The notes under the pieces are model-generated. The model worked only from the letters and a program-made list of their open reading frames with translations, did no database searches and was not told the origin of the DNA. From NCBI RefSeq assembly GCF_009828055.1, contig NZ_WTYB01000001.1, forward strand, positions 883,183-947,182: a stretch of 64,000 nt of DNA, in the 5' to 3' direction. This document shows, one piece after another, positions 1 to 9,276 of the stretch; the stretch's first letter is position 1, and every line of letters starts with the position of its first letter. Origin of the DNA: Erythrobacter ramosus (GTDB lineage: Bacteria; Pseudomonadota; Alphaproteobacteria; Sphingomonadales; Sphingomonadaceae). The position numbers and the translations under genes were made by a program.

Positions 1-1584
1 GAGCGCGCGGCGCGAGGCGAGCTTGGGGAACTCGCGGGTCGCGCGCGGGTGATCGGCCTCCAGCAACCCGCGCTCGATCCGGCTCAATAGGCCGATGGCG
101 CGGATCGTGTGCTCGTCGACCGTGTAGTGGTGATACATGTCGAACTGCATCTGCGCGACGACCCGGCCAAAGTCGGGCACGAAGCGGCCGAACACCCCAG
201 CCTCGTTCATCCAGCGCAGTGCGGTTTCGGGGTCTTTGCGGCCTGATAGCAGATCGAGGAACAGCGCATTGGCGCGCTTGTCGCGGCGCAGCTTGCCATC
301 GATCAGCTTGGCATCGCGCCCGGCCTGCCGCATGGTTTCGGGGTGGACTTCCAGCCCCTCGGCCTCGGCCAGCTGGAACACTTCGATCAGGCGGACGGGA
401 TCGGCGCGGAACCAGTCATCCCCCGGCGCCCGCAGCCGTCCGCCTTCGACGGTATAGCCCTTGAACATCCGCGGCCGCTGGGTCCAGCCAGCAAAGAACC
501 CGGTGCGCGGGCGCTTCTTGGCGAATTCCTCATCGAGGTGCGCGAGGAACACACCGGTCAGGCTGCCGACGCGTTTCACTTGCAGGAAATAGTACTGCAT
601 GAACCGCTCGACCGCGCTCTTGCCGGGACGGTCTGCGAACTGCATCCGCTCGGCCACGGCGCGCTGCAAGTCGAAGGTCAGGCGGTCTTCGGCGCGATCC
701 GTGATGAGATGCATGTGGCAGCGCACCGCCAGCAGAAACCCTTCGGCGCGGCGGAAGCTGCGATACTCGTTGGCCGTCAGCAGGCCGACATCGACCAGCT
801 GCGCGCCATTATCGACGCGGTGGATATACTTGCCGATCCAGTACAGCGTCTGGAGATCGCGTAAGGCGCCCTTGCCTTCCTTGATATTGGGTTCGACCAC
901 ATAGCGGCTGTCACCCATGCGCTTGTGCCGCGCATCGCGTTCGGCGAGCTTTTGCGTCAGGAACTGCCGCTCGCTGCCCTTGACGACATCGTTCCAGAAC
1001 CGGGCGCGCAATTCTTCGTACAGCGCCTGTTCGCCCCACACCAACCGGCTTTCGAGCAAGGCGGTGCGGATGGTGAGATCCTCCTTCGCCATGCGCACCG
1101 TATCGGCGACCGTGCGGCTCGAATGGCCGACCTTGAGACCGAGATCCCACAGCAGATAGAGCATCGTCTCGATCACTTGCTCGCACCATGGCGCGCGCTT
1201 GCCCGGGGTGATGAAGGCGACGTCGACGTCCGAATGGGGCGCCATCTCGGCCCGCCCGTAGCCGCCAACCGCGAGGATCGCGAGCCGTTCGGCCTGAGTG
1301 GCGTTGGGGGCAGGGTAGATATGCGTGGTGACGTGATCGTGGATCACCCTGAGCAGCTGATCCATCAGGAAGCTGAAGCCGCCGGTGACATCGTGCCCGG
1401 CCGAAGGCGTTTCGGCCAACCGCCGGGCGAGTTCCGCCCGCCCCGCGTCCAGCGCATCGCGCAGCGCCTTGACGATCGCAGGGCGCGCACGTTCCCCGTC
1501 TGCCTCATGCAAGGCAGCGATTTCCTCGGCCAGCGCGCGCCGATCAATGATCGCGCGCTGGCCGGGGACTCTTCTGGGACTCAC
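1..1584 (-). CDS. glnD: [Protein-PII] uridylyltransferase GlnD, 3' end beyond window
   Basis: Bifunctional uridylyltransferase/uridylyl-removing enzyme that modifies PII proteins and so reports cellular nitrogen status. The minus frame is open from a GTG at 1584 through base 1 (528 codons); the family is usually about 900 residues, so the remaining HD portion and the C-terminal ACT domains lie outside the window. The nucleotidyltransferase signature GGYGRAEMAPHSDVDV is at residues 107-122, and an HD-domain stretch reading HHYTVDEHT lies near residue 485. The GTG start is seven bases past the stop of the acyl-CoA ligase gene at 1592, so the two are probably co-transcribed. No in-frame ATG offers a better start close by. 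Identification is secure; the start is moderately sure. Confidence 0.93.
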   Translation of the reverse strand, partial: MSPRRVPGQRAIIDRRALAEEIAALHEADGERARPAIVKALRDALDAGRAELARRLAETPSAGHDVTGGFSFLMDQLLRVIHDHVTTHIYPAPNATQAERLAILAVGGYGRAEMAPHSDVDVAFITPGKRAPWCEQVIETMLYLLWDLGLKVGHSSRTVADTVRMAKEDLTIRTALLESRLVWGEQALYEELRARFWNDVVKGSERQFLTQKLAERDARHKRMGDSRYVVEPNIKEGKGALRDLQTLYWIGKYIHRVDNGAQLVDVGLLTANEYRSFRRAEGFLLAVRCHMHLITDRAEDRLTFDLQRAVAERMQFADRPGKSAVERFMQYYFLQVKRVGSLTGVFLAHLDEEFAKKRPRTGFFAGWTQRPRMFKGYTVEGGRLRAPGDDWFRADPVRLIEVFQLAEAEGLEVHPETMRQAGRDAKLIDGKLRRDKRANALFLDLLSGRKDPETALRWMNEAGVFGRFVPDFGRVVAQMQFDMYHHYTVDEHTIRAIGLLSRIERGLLEADHPRATREFPKLASRRAL

Positions 1585-1591
1585 GAGTGGC

Positions 1592-3307
1592 TCACGCGGC
1601 GACAGCCTCGGCGGTGAAGCGGGCCTTGACCGTGCGCTTGTCGATCTTCTGGGTGCCGAGGCGCGGCAGGGCCTCGCTGGTGAACCAGATGTGCTGTTCG
1701 AGCGGCACCTTGAAGGGCGCAATCCGTTCGAGCAGGAACGCGCGCAGTTCGGCAGGCGTGATCGCCGGATGGCCGTCCTTCATCGCATAGACCGCCGCTG
1801 GCACCTCGCCGAAGCGTTCGTCCGGCAGGCCGAACACCGAACATTCGCCGACATCGTCATGGGCGTAGATCGCGTCCTCAACTTCTATGCACGAGATGTT
1901 CTCACCGCCGCGGATGATGATGTCCTTCTTGCGGTCGACGATGAACAGGTAGGCGTCTTCGTCGAGATAGCCGAGGTCGCCGGTGCGGAAGTAGCCATTG
2001 TCGGTGAAGGCGGCCTTGGTGGCTTCCTCGTTCTTCCAGTAGCCGCGGAAATTGGCGACAGAGCGAATGCAGACCTCGCCCACCTGACCCTGCGGCAGTG
2101 CACTGCCAAGGTCATCGAGGATCGCGAGATCGACCAGCGGCTTGCTGGCGCGGCCCGTCGAACCGGGCTTGGCGAGGTAGTTCTCGTTGAAATTGCCGCA
2201 GCCCACTGCGTTGGTTTCGGTGAGGCCGTAGCCGAGCAGCGGGAAGCCGCCGGGGAAGGCTTCCTTGATCCGGGTGACGTGTTCAACCGGACGCGGCGCT
2301 CCGCCTGCGGCGAAGCTTTTGCAGGCCGACAGGTCGTAATTGGCGCGGTCCGGGTGGTTGGCGATTTCGTAGCTCATCAGCGGCACGCCGACGAAATAGG
2401 AGACCTTTTCCTCCGCCATCAGCCGGATCGCGAGGCCCGCGTCCCACTTGGGCATCAACACCAGCTTGCGTGCGATGGCGAAGCTTTGCAGGAACAGCGG
2501 CACTTCGCCGGTCACATGGAACAGCGGCACGGCAACCAGCGCGCAAGGCTGATCGGTGATGACCTCACCCCCGCTTTCGAGATGCACCTTGGCCATCGCC
2601 GACTGCGCGACATAGTTCATCACGCCGTTCACCACGCCGCGATGATCGGACCAGGCGCCCTTGGACTTGCCCGTCGAACCCGAGGTATAGAGGATCGTCG
2701 CAATGTCATCCGGGCCAAGCTGGCCCAGCATGGCCATGGCTGCGCTGGTGCCCTGCGGAAGCGCCCAAGTGTTGGCGAGGCCTTCGGACGGGGCATTGCC
2801 ATGGGTGAACAGCACGATCTTGGCCGGATGGGCATGACCCTCAAGCCGCGCGGCGCGGCCTTCGTCGGCCAGCAGCAGTTTGGCTTCGGCCAGATCGAGC
2901 CCGTAGGCCAGCTCATCACCCGACGAGAACCCGTTGAGCAGCGTCGCGCAGCCGCCGACCATCAGGATGCCCATATAGGCAATCATCCAGTTGGCCGAAT
3001 TGCGCGCGGCCAGCCCGATGCGGTCGCCCTTGGCGATGCCGTGGTGCTTTACCAGCCCTTCGGCGACACAGGTCGCGGCTGCATAGGCTTCGCCAAAAGT
3101 CAGGCGGATGTCGCCATCGACCAGAAACGGCAGATCCTTGTTCTGGTTGGAGAAGTGGGCGAAATAATGCGCGAGGCTCGGCGGGGCGCCAGCGAAGGCG
3201 GGCATCGTCACACCGTCACGGGTGAAGGGCACGGTGGCGAACGGCTGGCCTTCAGCGGTGAGGCCGGTGATGATCGCTTCGAGCGCATTGTCCAGCTGGG
3301 TGGGCAT
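1592..3307 (-). CDS. Class I acyl-CoA ligase (AMP-binding family)
   Basis: Adenylate-forming enzyme expected to activate a carboxylic acid with ATP and pass it to CoA. It carries the phosphate-binding loop YTSGSTGKSKG near residue 208, the adenine-binding motif YGLTETNAVG near 357, the hinge stretch YFRTGDLGYLDED near 437 and a C-terminal lysine segment TQKIDKRTVK near 552. At 571 residues it is a normal length. An ATG at 3307 is preceded by AGAGGAAC at good spacing, so I prefer it to longer in-frame starts at 3328 and 3457. It is divergent from lgt and directly upstream of glnD. Substrate cannot be read from sequence; fatty or aromatic acids are both possible. Confidence 0.88.
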   Translation of the reverse strand: MPTQLDNALEAIITGLTAEGQPFATVPFTRDGVTMPAFAGAPPSLAHYFAHFSNQNKDLPFLVDGDIRLTFGEAYAAATCVAEGLVKHHGIAKGDRIGLAARNSANWMIAYMGILMVGGCATLLNGFSSGDELAYGLDLAEAKLLLADEGRAARLEGHAHPAKIVLFTHGNAPSEGLANTWALPQGTSAAMAMLGQLGPDDIATILYTSGSTGKSKGAWSDHRGVVNGVMNYVAQSAMAKVHLESGGEVITDQPCALVAVPLFHVTGEVPLFLQSFAIARKLVLMPKWDAGLAIRLMAEEKVSYFVGVPLMSYEIANHPDRANYDLSACKSFAAGGAPRPVEHVTRIKEAFPGGFPLLGYGLTETNAVGCGNFNENYLAKPGSTGRASKPLVDLAILDDLGSALPQGQVGEVCIRSVANFRGYWKNEEATKAAFTDNGYFRTGDLGYLDEDAYLFIVDRKKDIIIRGGENISCIEVEDAIYAHDDVGECSVFGLPDERFGEVPAAVYAMKDGHPAITPAELRAFLLERIAPFKVPLEQHIWFTSEALPRLGTQKIDKRTVKARFTAEAVAA

Positions 3308-3515
3308 GCGGTGATGTTCCTCTCTCATTGTTGTTGCGGCCGTCCAGCCGGGGTGCGACCCACGTCCGAATTGCCTATCCCATTCCGCCCGGCGATCCCG
3401 CGCCCCTTCCCCTACCCCGGATGCTGTGCCAGAAGCGCCAGCGCGACCGGGGCCCAAACTTGTTCGCTTCGGGCCCGCCGATACGGCATCTCATTGTCAA
3501 TAAGAGGTTCGCTCC

Positions 3516-4394
3516 GTGCTGTCACTACTTGCCGCAAGCATCCCTGCCGATCCGATCTACTGGACGTCTTTCGGCCTCAAACCGGGGATCGAACTCGGGT
3601 TCTTTACCCTGCGGTTCTATTCGCTTGCTTACCTGATCGGGGTGATCTTTGCCTATTGGCACACCTCCAAGATGCTGAAGCAGCCCGGCGCGCCGATGGC
3701 GCAGCGCCATGCCGACGATCTGTTCTTCTACTGCACGCTCGGGGTGATTCTCGGCGGGCGGCTGGGCTACGCGATGTTCTACGATCAGAGCCTGTGGACC
3801 GGCTTTTCGGGCGATGGCTTCGTGACATGGAAGCTGCTGCGGCTGTGGGACGGCGGGATGAGCTTCCACGGCGGCCTTGCCGGGGTGACGCTGGCGATGG
3901 CCTATGTGGCGTGGCGCGATAAGCTCAATTTCATCCGCGTGGTCGATTACGTCAGCGTCGGGGTGCCGATGGGGATGCTGCTCGGCCGGTTGGCGAACTT
4001 CGTCAATGGCGAGCTCTGGGGCCGGGTCAGCGATGTGCCCTGGGCGATGGTCTTCCCGCGCGCCGGCGATTTCCCGCGTCATCCCAGCCAGCTCTATCAA
4101 GCGGGGCTTGAAGGGCTGGCGATGCTGGTCATCATGATGGCGCTGTTCTGGTTCACCCGTGCGCGGTATCGGCCCGGCCTGTTGGCGGGGGTCTTCACCA
4201 CCGGCATGGGGGTGTCGCGCTTCGTGAACGAATTTTTCCGCGAGCCGGATCAACAACTGGCTGACTTTGCGGCCCGAACCGGGCTATCGATGGGACAATG
4301 GCTGACTATACCGCTAATCCTGACTGGGTTGATTGTCGTGCTCTACGCGCTGCGGAAGAAGCCGCTGGCGGCGGGGATCAGCGCGCCAGCTTAA
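3516..4394 (+). CDS. lgt: Prolipoprotein diacylglyceryl transferase Lgt
   Basis: Inner-membrane enzyme that moves the diacylglyceryl group of phosphatidylglycerol onto the lipobox cysteine of prolipoproteins, the first step of lipoprotein maturation. The 292-residue product has about seven hydrophobic segments. It shows the HGG of the essential loop (SFHGG near residue 114) and the Lgt signature [14 protein letters not shown] near residues 155-169. The next gene, encoding the MidA-like methyltransferase, follows directly in another frame, and its longest possible reading would overlap the end of lgt. Several likely lipoproteins in this window (25591 and 43742) would be substrates. Confidence 0.95.
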   Translation: MLSLLAASIPADPIYWTSFGLKPGIELGFFTLRFYSLAYLIGVIFAYWHTSKMLKQPGAPMAQRHADDLFFYCTLGVILGGRLGYAMFYDQSLWTGFSGDGFVTWKLLRLWDGGMSFHGGLAGVTLAMAYVAWRDKLNFIRVVDYVSVGVPMGMLLGRLANFVNGELWGRVSDVPWAMVFPRAGDFPRHPSQLYQAGLEGLAMLVIMMALFWFTRARYRPGLLAGVFTTGMGVSRFVNEFFREPDQQLADFAARTGLSMGQWLTIPLILTGLIVVLYALRKKPLAAGISAPA

Positions 4395-4459
4395 GCGACG
4401 GCGCAGCAGTCTGGCGCAGTGCGCTCAGGCTGATCGATCCGAAGCCCGAAACCGAAAGT

Positions 4460-6394
4460 GTGGCGCGCCCCGCGCCGGATCCGGCCGCACGTGCTGCGGC
4501 CGAGGCACAGGCGCGCGAACTGGCGAAGGCCGAAGCCCGCGCCCGGAGCGAAGCCGCTGCCCGTGCCAAAGCCGAAGAACTCGCCCGCGCCAAGACCGAA
4601 GTCGAGGAACGCGCCCGCGCGCTGAAGGAAGCCCGTGCGCGCGAGAAGGAGGAGGCTGAGGCCAGAGCCGCTGCCGAACGCGAAGCCCGCGAGAAAGCCG
4701 CCGCCGAAGCGCGTGCTCGCAAGCAGGCGGAAGCCGAAGCCCGCGCGCGTGCCGAGGCCGAGACCCGCGCCAAGGCCGCCGAGGAAGCGCGGCTGCGCAA
4801 GGAAGCCAAGGCCCGCGAAATCGCCGAGGCCAAGGCCCGTGCCGAAGCCGAAGAACAGGCCCGCCGCGAGGCTGAAGCCGCTGCCGCTGCCGCCAAGGCC
4901 GCCGCCGAGGAAGCCGCCCGCCGCGAAGCCGAAGAACGTGCCCGCGCCGAAGCCGAAGCGCGCGCCAAGGCCGAAGAAGACGCCCGTCTGAAGAAGGAAG
5001 CCGAAGCCCGGGCCAAGGCAGAGGCCAAGGCCCGTGCCAAGGCAGAAGCTGAAGCCAAGGCCAAGGCCGAGGCGGAGGAAAAGGCCCGGCTCGCCGCCGA
5101 AGCCAAGGCCCGCGCCGAAGCAGAAGCGAAAGCCAAGGCCGAAGCCGAGGAAGCCGCCCGTCTCGCCGCCATCGAAGCCGCGCGCCTCGCCGCCGAGGAA
5201 CAGGCGCGCCGCGAGGCCGAAGAAGCCGCCGCCGCTGAAGCTGCGCGCCTCGCTGCTGAAGCCGCCGCCGCCGAGGCCGCAGCCCGCGCCGAGGCCGAGG
5301 CCAAGGCTGCCGAACAGGCGCGGCTCGAAGCCGAAGTCCTCGCCCGCGCGAATGTCGATGTTCCTGCCACGCTCAAACGCCTGATCCGCGAGGCCGGCCC
5401 GATCAGCCTCGCGCAGTACATGGGCGAATGCAACGCGCGCTATTACGCCAGCCGCGATCCCTTAGGCGAGCAGGGCGATTTCATCACCGCGCCCGAAGTC
5501 AGCCAGATGTTCGGTGAGCTGATCGGGCTTTGGCTGGTGGACCTGTGGGTCCGCATGGGCAGCCGCAAGCGCATCCATTATGTTGAGCTTGGCCCCGGTC
5601 GCGGGACGCTGGCGAAGGACGCGCTGGCAGCGGCGCGGCGCTATGATTTCGCGCCGGAGATTCACTTTGTCGAAACCTCGGCGAGCCTGCGGAAGATCCA
5701 GCGCGAGGCCTTCCCCGATTGCCACCACCACCACGACATTTCGACCTTGCCCGACGATGCCCCGCTGCTGATCGTCGCCAATGAATTCTTCGACGCGCTG
5801 CCGGTGCATCAACTGATGCGATCCGCCGATGGCTGGTTTGACCGGTTGGTTGGGCTCGACGGCGAGGACTTTATCTTCACGGCGGGCAAGCAGCGGATGG
5901 ATCATCTGGTGCCCGCCAGCTGGGTGACAGCGGCGCAAGGCGCGATGATCGAGACCAGCCCCGCCGCGGTCGCACTGATGGCTGAGATCGCGCGGCGGTT
6001 GAAGGAACAGGGCGGCGCGGCGCTCGTCATCGATTACGGCCACATGGAACTGCGCTCAGGCTCAACGATGCAGGCGCTGAAGTCGCACAAGAAGGTCGAT
6101 ATCTTCGCGCATCCCGGCGATTCCGATCTCACCGCGCACGTCGATTTCGAACTGCTCCAGCAGGTGGCTGCTGATAACGGCGCGGATGTGATGGGTCTGA
6201 CCTATCAGGGCGAGTGGCTGCGCCAGATGGGGATCGATACGCGGATGGAGGCGCTCCAGCGCCGCAACCCTTACGAGAAGGACAAGATCAAGCGGCAGCG
6301 TGACCGGCTGGTCGAGGATTCGCAGATGGGCACCTTGTTCAAGGTGCTCGGGATATGTGGGCGGCGCTGGCCGTACGGGGTGGGGTTCGATTGA
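4460..6394 (+). CDS. MidA/NDUFAF7-type methyltransferase with ~300-residue charged helical N-terminus
   Basis: SAM-dependent methyltransferase of the MidA/NDUFAF7 family (COG1565); the mitochondrial member methylates an arginine of a complex I subunit. The catalytic part starts near residue 305 and holds ELGPGRGT (SAM site), [16 protein letters not shown] and [11 protein letters not shown]. Ahead of it run nearly 300 residues made almost only of A, E, R and K, as in a TolA-like or single-alpha-helix rod; family members normally lack this. The frame has no ATG, GTG or TTG between 4460 and the catalytic domain, so the rod appears to be really joined to it. Possible starts are the GTG at 4460 used here, a CTG at 4430, or an ATG at 4298 that would overlap lgt by 97 bases. 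Function is sure, start is not. Confidence 0.75.
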   Translation: MARPAPDPAARAAAEAQARELAKAEARARSEAAARAKAEELARAKTEVEERARALKEARAREKEEAEARAAAEREAREKAAAEARARKQAEAEARARAEAETRAKAAEEARLRKEAKAREIAEAKARAEAEEQARREAEAAAAAAKAAAEEAARREAEERARAEAEARAKAEEDARLKKEAEARAKAEAKARAKAEAEAKAKAEAEEKARLAAEAKARAEAEAKAKAEAEEAARLAAIEAARLAAEEQARREAEEAAAAEAARLAAEAAAAEAAARAEAEAKAAEQARLEAEVLARANVDVPATLKRLIREAGPISLAQYMGECNARYYASRDPLGEQGDFITAPEVSQMFGELIGLWLVDLWVRMGSRKRIHYVELGPGRGTLAKDALAAARRYDFAPEIHFVETSASLRKIQREAFPDCHHHHDISTLPDDAPLLIVANEFFDALPVHQLMRSADGWFDRLVGLDGEDFIFTAGKQRMDHLVPASWVTAAQGAMIETSPAAVALMAEIARRLKEQGGAALVIDYGHMELRSGSTMQALKSHKKVDIFAHPGDSDLTAHVDFELLQQVAADNGADVMGLTYQGEWLRQMGIDTRMEALQRRNPYEKDKIKRQRDRLVEDSQMGTLFKVLGICGRRWPYGVGFD

Positions 6395-6813
6395 TGATGC
6401 GACTGCGGCGGATGATACTCGTTGCCGGGCTGGCGCTGGCGGTGCCTGCCAGCGCGGCCGAACCGGTCTCGGGACGCTGGCTGACGGCCGAAAAGGACGC
6501 GGTGATCCTGATCGCGCCTTGCGGCAAGACGATGTGCGGCACGATCGAGAAGTTCCTCACCCCCCAACCGCAAGGCAACGATCAGCGCGACGTCAACAAC
6601 CCCGATCCGGCCAAGCGCAAACGCCGCCTGCTGGGCAGCGCTATCCTCACGGCCTTCACGGCGGATGGTGATGTGTGGCGCGGCCAGATCTACGATCCGA
6701 AAAGCGGCAAGAGCTACCGCTCGGTGATCCGCCGCAAGGGGACAGGCGTGCTGGAGGTGAAGGGCTGCATTGGGCCGTTCTGTCAGACGCAGGTGTGGAA
6801 GAAGGCGGGTTGA
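6394..6813 (+). CDS. DUF2147-family secreted protein
   Basis: A 139-residue exported protein. The N-terminus [20 protein letters not shown] is a typical signal peptide ending near ASAAE. The mature part matches the DUF2147 pattern: SGRWLT at the start, an APCGKTMCGTIE segment, a middle stretch on relatives of WRGQIYDPKSGKSY, and a closing LEVKGCIGPFCQTQVW with two cysteines. The ATG overlaps the stop of the methyltransferase gene as TGATG, so the two are translationally coupled; a second ATG at 6397 would serve equally. Function of the family is unknown. Confidence 0.85.
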   Translation: MMRLRRMILVAGLALAVPASAAEPVSGRWLTAEKDAVILIAPCGKTMCGTIEKFLTPQPQGNDQRDVNNPDPAKRKRRLLGSAILTAFTADGDVWRGQIYDPKSGKSYRSVIRRKGTGVLEVKGCIGPFCQTQVWKKAG

Positions 6814-6820
6814 GCCTAAG

Positions 6821-6851
6821 CCGTCATCCCGGATCAAGTCCGGGACGACGG
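6821..6851. repeat. Palindromic repeat / bidirectional terminator-like hairpin
   Basis: Stem CCGTC-A-TCCCGGA, loop TCAAG, return TCCGGGA-C-GACGG, so 12 of 13 positions pair. It lies between the convergent DUF2147 gene and the ABC importer gene and includes the last codons and stop of the latter. It resembles the intergenic palindromes seen elsewhere in this window and in sphingomonads generally. Confidence 0.75.
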
Positions 6852-8380
6852 AGGGATTTGCCCAATTCCGCCGCCGCTGCCTTCGGGGTCAGCTTCTTGG
6901 CATCCTCGCGGTCCACCGCAAGGTTCGCCTCGCGCATCGCTTCGACGCTGATTGCGCCCAGCAGCGGTTCGAGCGCGGCGATCACGCCCTTGTCTTCGGC
7001 GATGCGGGGGGAGAGCATGAGCAGCGCATCATAGCTCGGCAGCGCGCCCTTGGGGTCGGCCAGCACCACCAGCTTGTCCGCCGCGATCCGCCCGTCCGAG
7101 GTGTAGGCGCTGATCACATCCGCCTCGCCCGAAGCCAGCGCGTTATACATGAAGGTCGGCGCGAAATTGCGCGATTGGCCGAACCGCAGACCATAGGCAT
7201 CGCGCACTGCCAGCCATTCGGGCCGCTCGAAGAATTCGGGGTCCCCGCCCACGGTGAGCTGCGGCGCCTTGCCAACCAGATCGGTGAGCGAGGTGACGCC
7301 CAGCTCCTTCGCCCGGTCGCCGCGCATCGCGAAGGCATAGGCGTTCTCGAATCCGAGGCGGCCCAGCACCTTCACCCCGTTCTGTCGCCACTCCCAGTCG
7401 CGGATCGTTTCATACATCGCCTCCCGGCCGGGGTTGTCAGCGCGCTTGAGATAATTCGTCCAGATCGTCCCGGTGTAATCGACCGAGATGTCGATGCTGG
7501 AGGAGGCAACGGCGGAATGCACCACCGCGCTTCCCAATCCGTCGCGATATTCCACGGCATAGCCCGCCGCCTCCAGCCGGGCGCCGATCAGCTGGGCGAG
7601 GATATATTGCTCGGAGAATTGCTTGGAGGCGATGACGATGCGGCGTTCGTCGCTCCCCGTGCTTTGCGCCCAGAGCGCGGCGAGGATGCCGAGGGCGACC
7701 ACCGCCATCCCGCCAAAGGTCATCCAGCGCGAGCGCTTGGCCAGCCCGACTTCGATCACCCAAAGGAGGTTATCCGCCGCCAGCGCCAGCCCTGCGCTCG
7801 CCACGCATCCGGCCAGCACCAGCGCCCAGTTCTGGGTCTGAAGGCCCGCGAAGATCGGATCGCCAAGGCTCGGCTGGCCGATGGTGGTGGCCAGCGTTGC
7901 CGCGCCGATGGTCCAGACGCTCGCAGTGCGAATACCCGCCATGATGAAGGGGGCGGACAGCGGCGCTTCGACCAGCACCAGCTTCTGCCACTTGGTCATG
8001 CCGACGCCGTCGGCGGCCTCCAGCACGCCCTCGTCGAGATTGGCCTGCGCCGTCACCGCGTTGCGCAGGATCGGCAGCAGCGCATAGAGCGTCAGCGCCA
8101 TCAGCGCGGGCAGGAACCCGAGCGTCGGCAGCCCCTCGCCAAACACGGCGCGCAAGGACAGCAACAGCGGGAAGAACAGTGCGAGCAAAGCCAGCGCAGG
8201 AATGGTCTGGACGAGGCTCGCAAGGCTCAGGGCAAGACGCGAGACTATGGCAGAGCGGCTCGCCCACACCGCCATCGGCAGGGCGATGAGCATGGCAAGG
8301 CCAATCGCGCTGGCCGACAACACCACGTGCGCGGCGAGCTTGTCACCCAGGCCGGGGAGGATGTCCCAGATGTCCTGCAT
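6824..8380 (-). CDS. Betaine/choline-type ABC transporter permease fused to substrate-binding domain
   Basis: A 518-residue fusion of an OpuC/ProW-like permease (about five membrane segments, residues 10-245) and a glycine betaine-type binding domain (about residues 248-510). The EAA loop of the permease is around EAADGVGMTKWQKLVLVEAP, and the binding domain opens with the characteristic IVIASKQFSEQYILAQLIG. The binding part has no separate signal peptide because the last membrane helix delivers it to the periplasm. Its start overlaps the stop of the ATPase gene at 8380 by one base. Likely ligands are quaternary amines used as osmoprotectants or carbon source. The last eight codons are formed by the palindromic repeat at 6821-6851. 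Confidence 0.88.
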   Translation of the reverse strand: MQDIWDILPGLGDKLAAHVVLSASAIGLAMLIALPMAVWASRSAIVSRLALSLASLVQTIPALALLALFFPLLLSLRAVFGEGLPTLGFLPALMALTLYALLPILRNAVTAQANLDEGVLEAADGVGMTKWQKLVLVEAPLSAPFIMAGIRTASVWTIGAATLATTIGQPSLGDPIFAGLQTQNWALVLAGCVASAGLALAADNLLWVIEVGLAKRSRWMTFGGMAVVALGILAALWAQSTGSDERRIVIASKQFSEQYILAQLIGARLEAAGYAVEYRDGLGSAVVHSAVASSSIDISVDYTGTIWTNYLKRADNPGREAMYETIRDWEWRQNGVKVLGRLGFENAYAFAMRGDRAKELGVTSLTDLVGKAPQLTVGGDPEFFERPEWLAVRDAYGLRFGQSRNFAPTFMYNALASGEADVISAYTSDGRIAADKLVVLADPKGALPSYDALLMLSPRIAEDKGVIAALEPLLGAISVEAMREANLAVDREDAKKLTPKAAAAELGKSLRRPGLDPG

Positions 8381-9162
8381 CAGCCTTGTGCTTCCATCGC
8401 CGCGAGCCGTTCGGCTTGATGCCGCGGCACGGCGACGAGGCGCTGCGCCACTACTCCGCCCGCGCCGGCCAGCAGCGCGCGGGGGGTTTCGTCGGCGACC
8501 AGCTGGCCCTTGTCCATCACCAGCACCCGGTCTGCCAGCAGCAGCGCTTCGGCCATGTCATGCGTCACCATCACTGTGGTCAGTCCCAGCGCATCGTGCA
8601 GTTCGCGCACTTTGCGGCCCAGCGCGTCGCGGGTGACAGGGTCGAGCGCGCCGAAGGGTTCGTCCATCAGCAGCAGCTCTGGCCCTCCTGCTAGCGCGCG
8701 GGCCACGCCGACCCGCTGGCGCTGACCGCCGCTGAGTTCGTCGGGCATCCGGGTGGCGTAGGCCGGGTCAAGCTCGACCAGCGCGAGCAGTTCGGCGATC
8801 TGCTGCGGGGCGAGTTTCTCCCCGGCAAGGCGCGGGCCGATGGCGATGTTCTCGGCGACCGAGAAATGCGGGAACAGCCCGATGCCCTGAAACACATAGC
8901 CGACCCGGCGGCGCAGATGCGCAGGCTTGAGCCCCGCCACATCCTCGCCTGCAAACAGCACCCGGCCCTCGGACGGCTTGACCAGCGTGTTGACCGTTTT
9001 CAGCAGCGTCGACTTGCCCGAGCCTGACGCGCCCACCAGCGCCACGAAACTGCCCGGCGCCAGATCGCAGGTCACGCCGGCCCCCAATGCTCCCACCGCC
9101 GTGACCTCGCCAAAGCGGCAGATCACCCCGTCGAACCGGAGCAGGGGTGAAGGCATCGTCAT
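8380..9162 (-). CDS. ABC transporter ATP-binding protein (betaine/choline type)
   Basis: ATPase subunit that powers the importer encoded just downstream. The 260-residue protein has a Walker A GASGSGKST near residue 44, a Q-loop VFQGIGLFPHFS, the signature ELSGGQRQRVGVARAL, Walker B LLLMDEPFGALDP and the switch histidine in MVTHDM. It lacks a C-terminal CBS pair, unlike the ProV class. The stop is shared in a TGATG overlap with the permease start, so stoichiometric production is likely. An ATG six bases inside the chosen start is also usable. Confidence 0.92.
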   Translation of the reverse strand: MTMPSPLLRFDGVICRFGEVTAVGALGAGVTCDLAPGSFVALVGASGSGKSTLLKTVNTLVKPSEGRVLFAGEDVAGLKPAHLRRRVGYVFQGIGLFPHFSVAENIAIGPRLAGEKLAPQQIAELLALVELDPAYATRMPDELSGGQRQRVGVARALAGGPELLLMDEPFGALDPVTRDALGRKVRELHDALGLTTVMVTHDMAEALLLADRVLVMDKGQLVADETPRALLAGAGGVVAQRLVAVPRHQAERLAAMEAQG

Positions 9163-9276
9163 GGGCGGCCATGATTAGCGAGGTTAGGCGCGCCGCGCCA
9201 GCGCCAGCGATTGGCCTTTCGCCGATGGCTTGCTATGCGACATCACAGAACAATCATTACACCCGCAGGACATAAA

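Noticed and set aside
1385-3922. An 845-codon plus-strand frame opposite the acyl-CoA ligase and into lgt
   Set aside because: It overlaps two clear genes and has no domain pattern; it is an antisense shadow.
4378-5433. A 351-codon Ala/Ser-rich minus-strand frame opposite the methyltransferase rod
   Set aside because: It is the mirror image of the repetitive A/E/R/K coding sequence with no independent start context.
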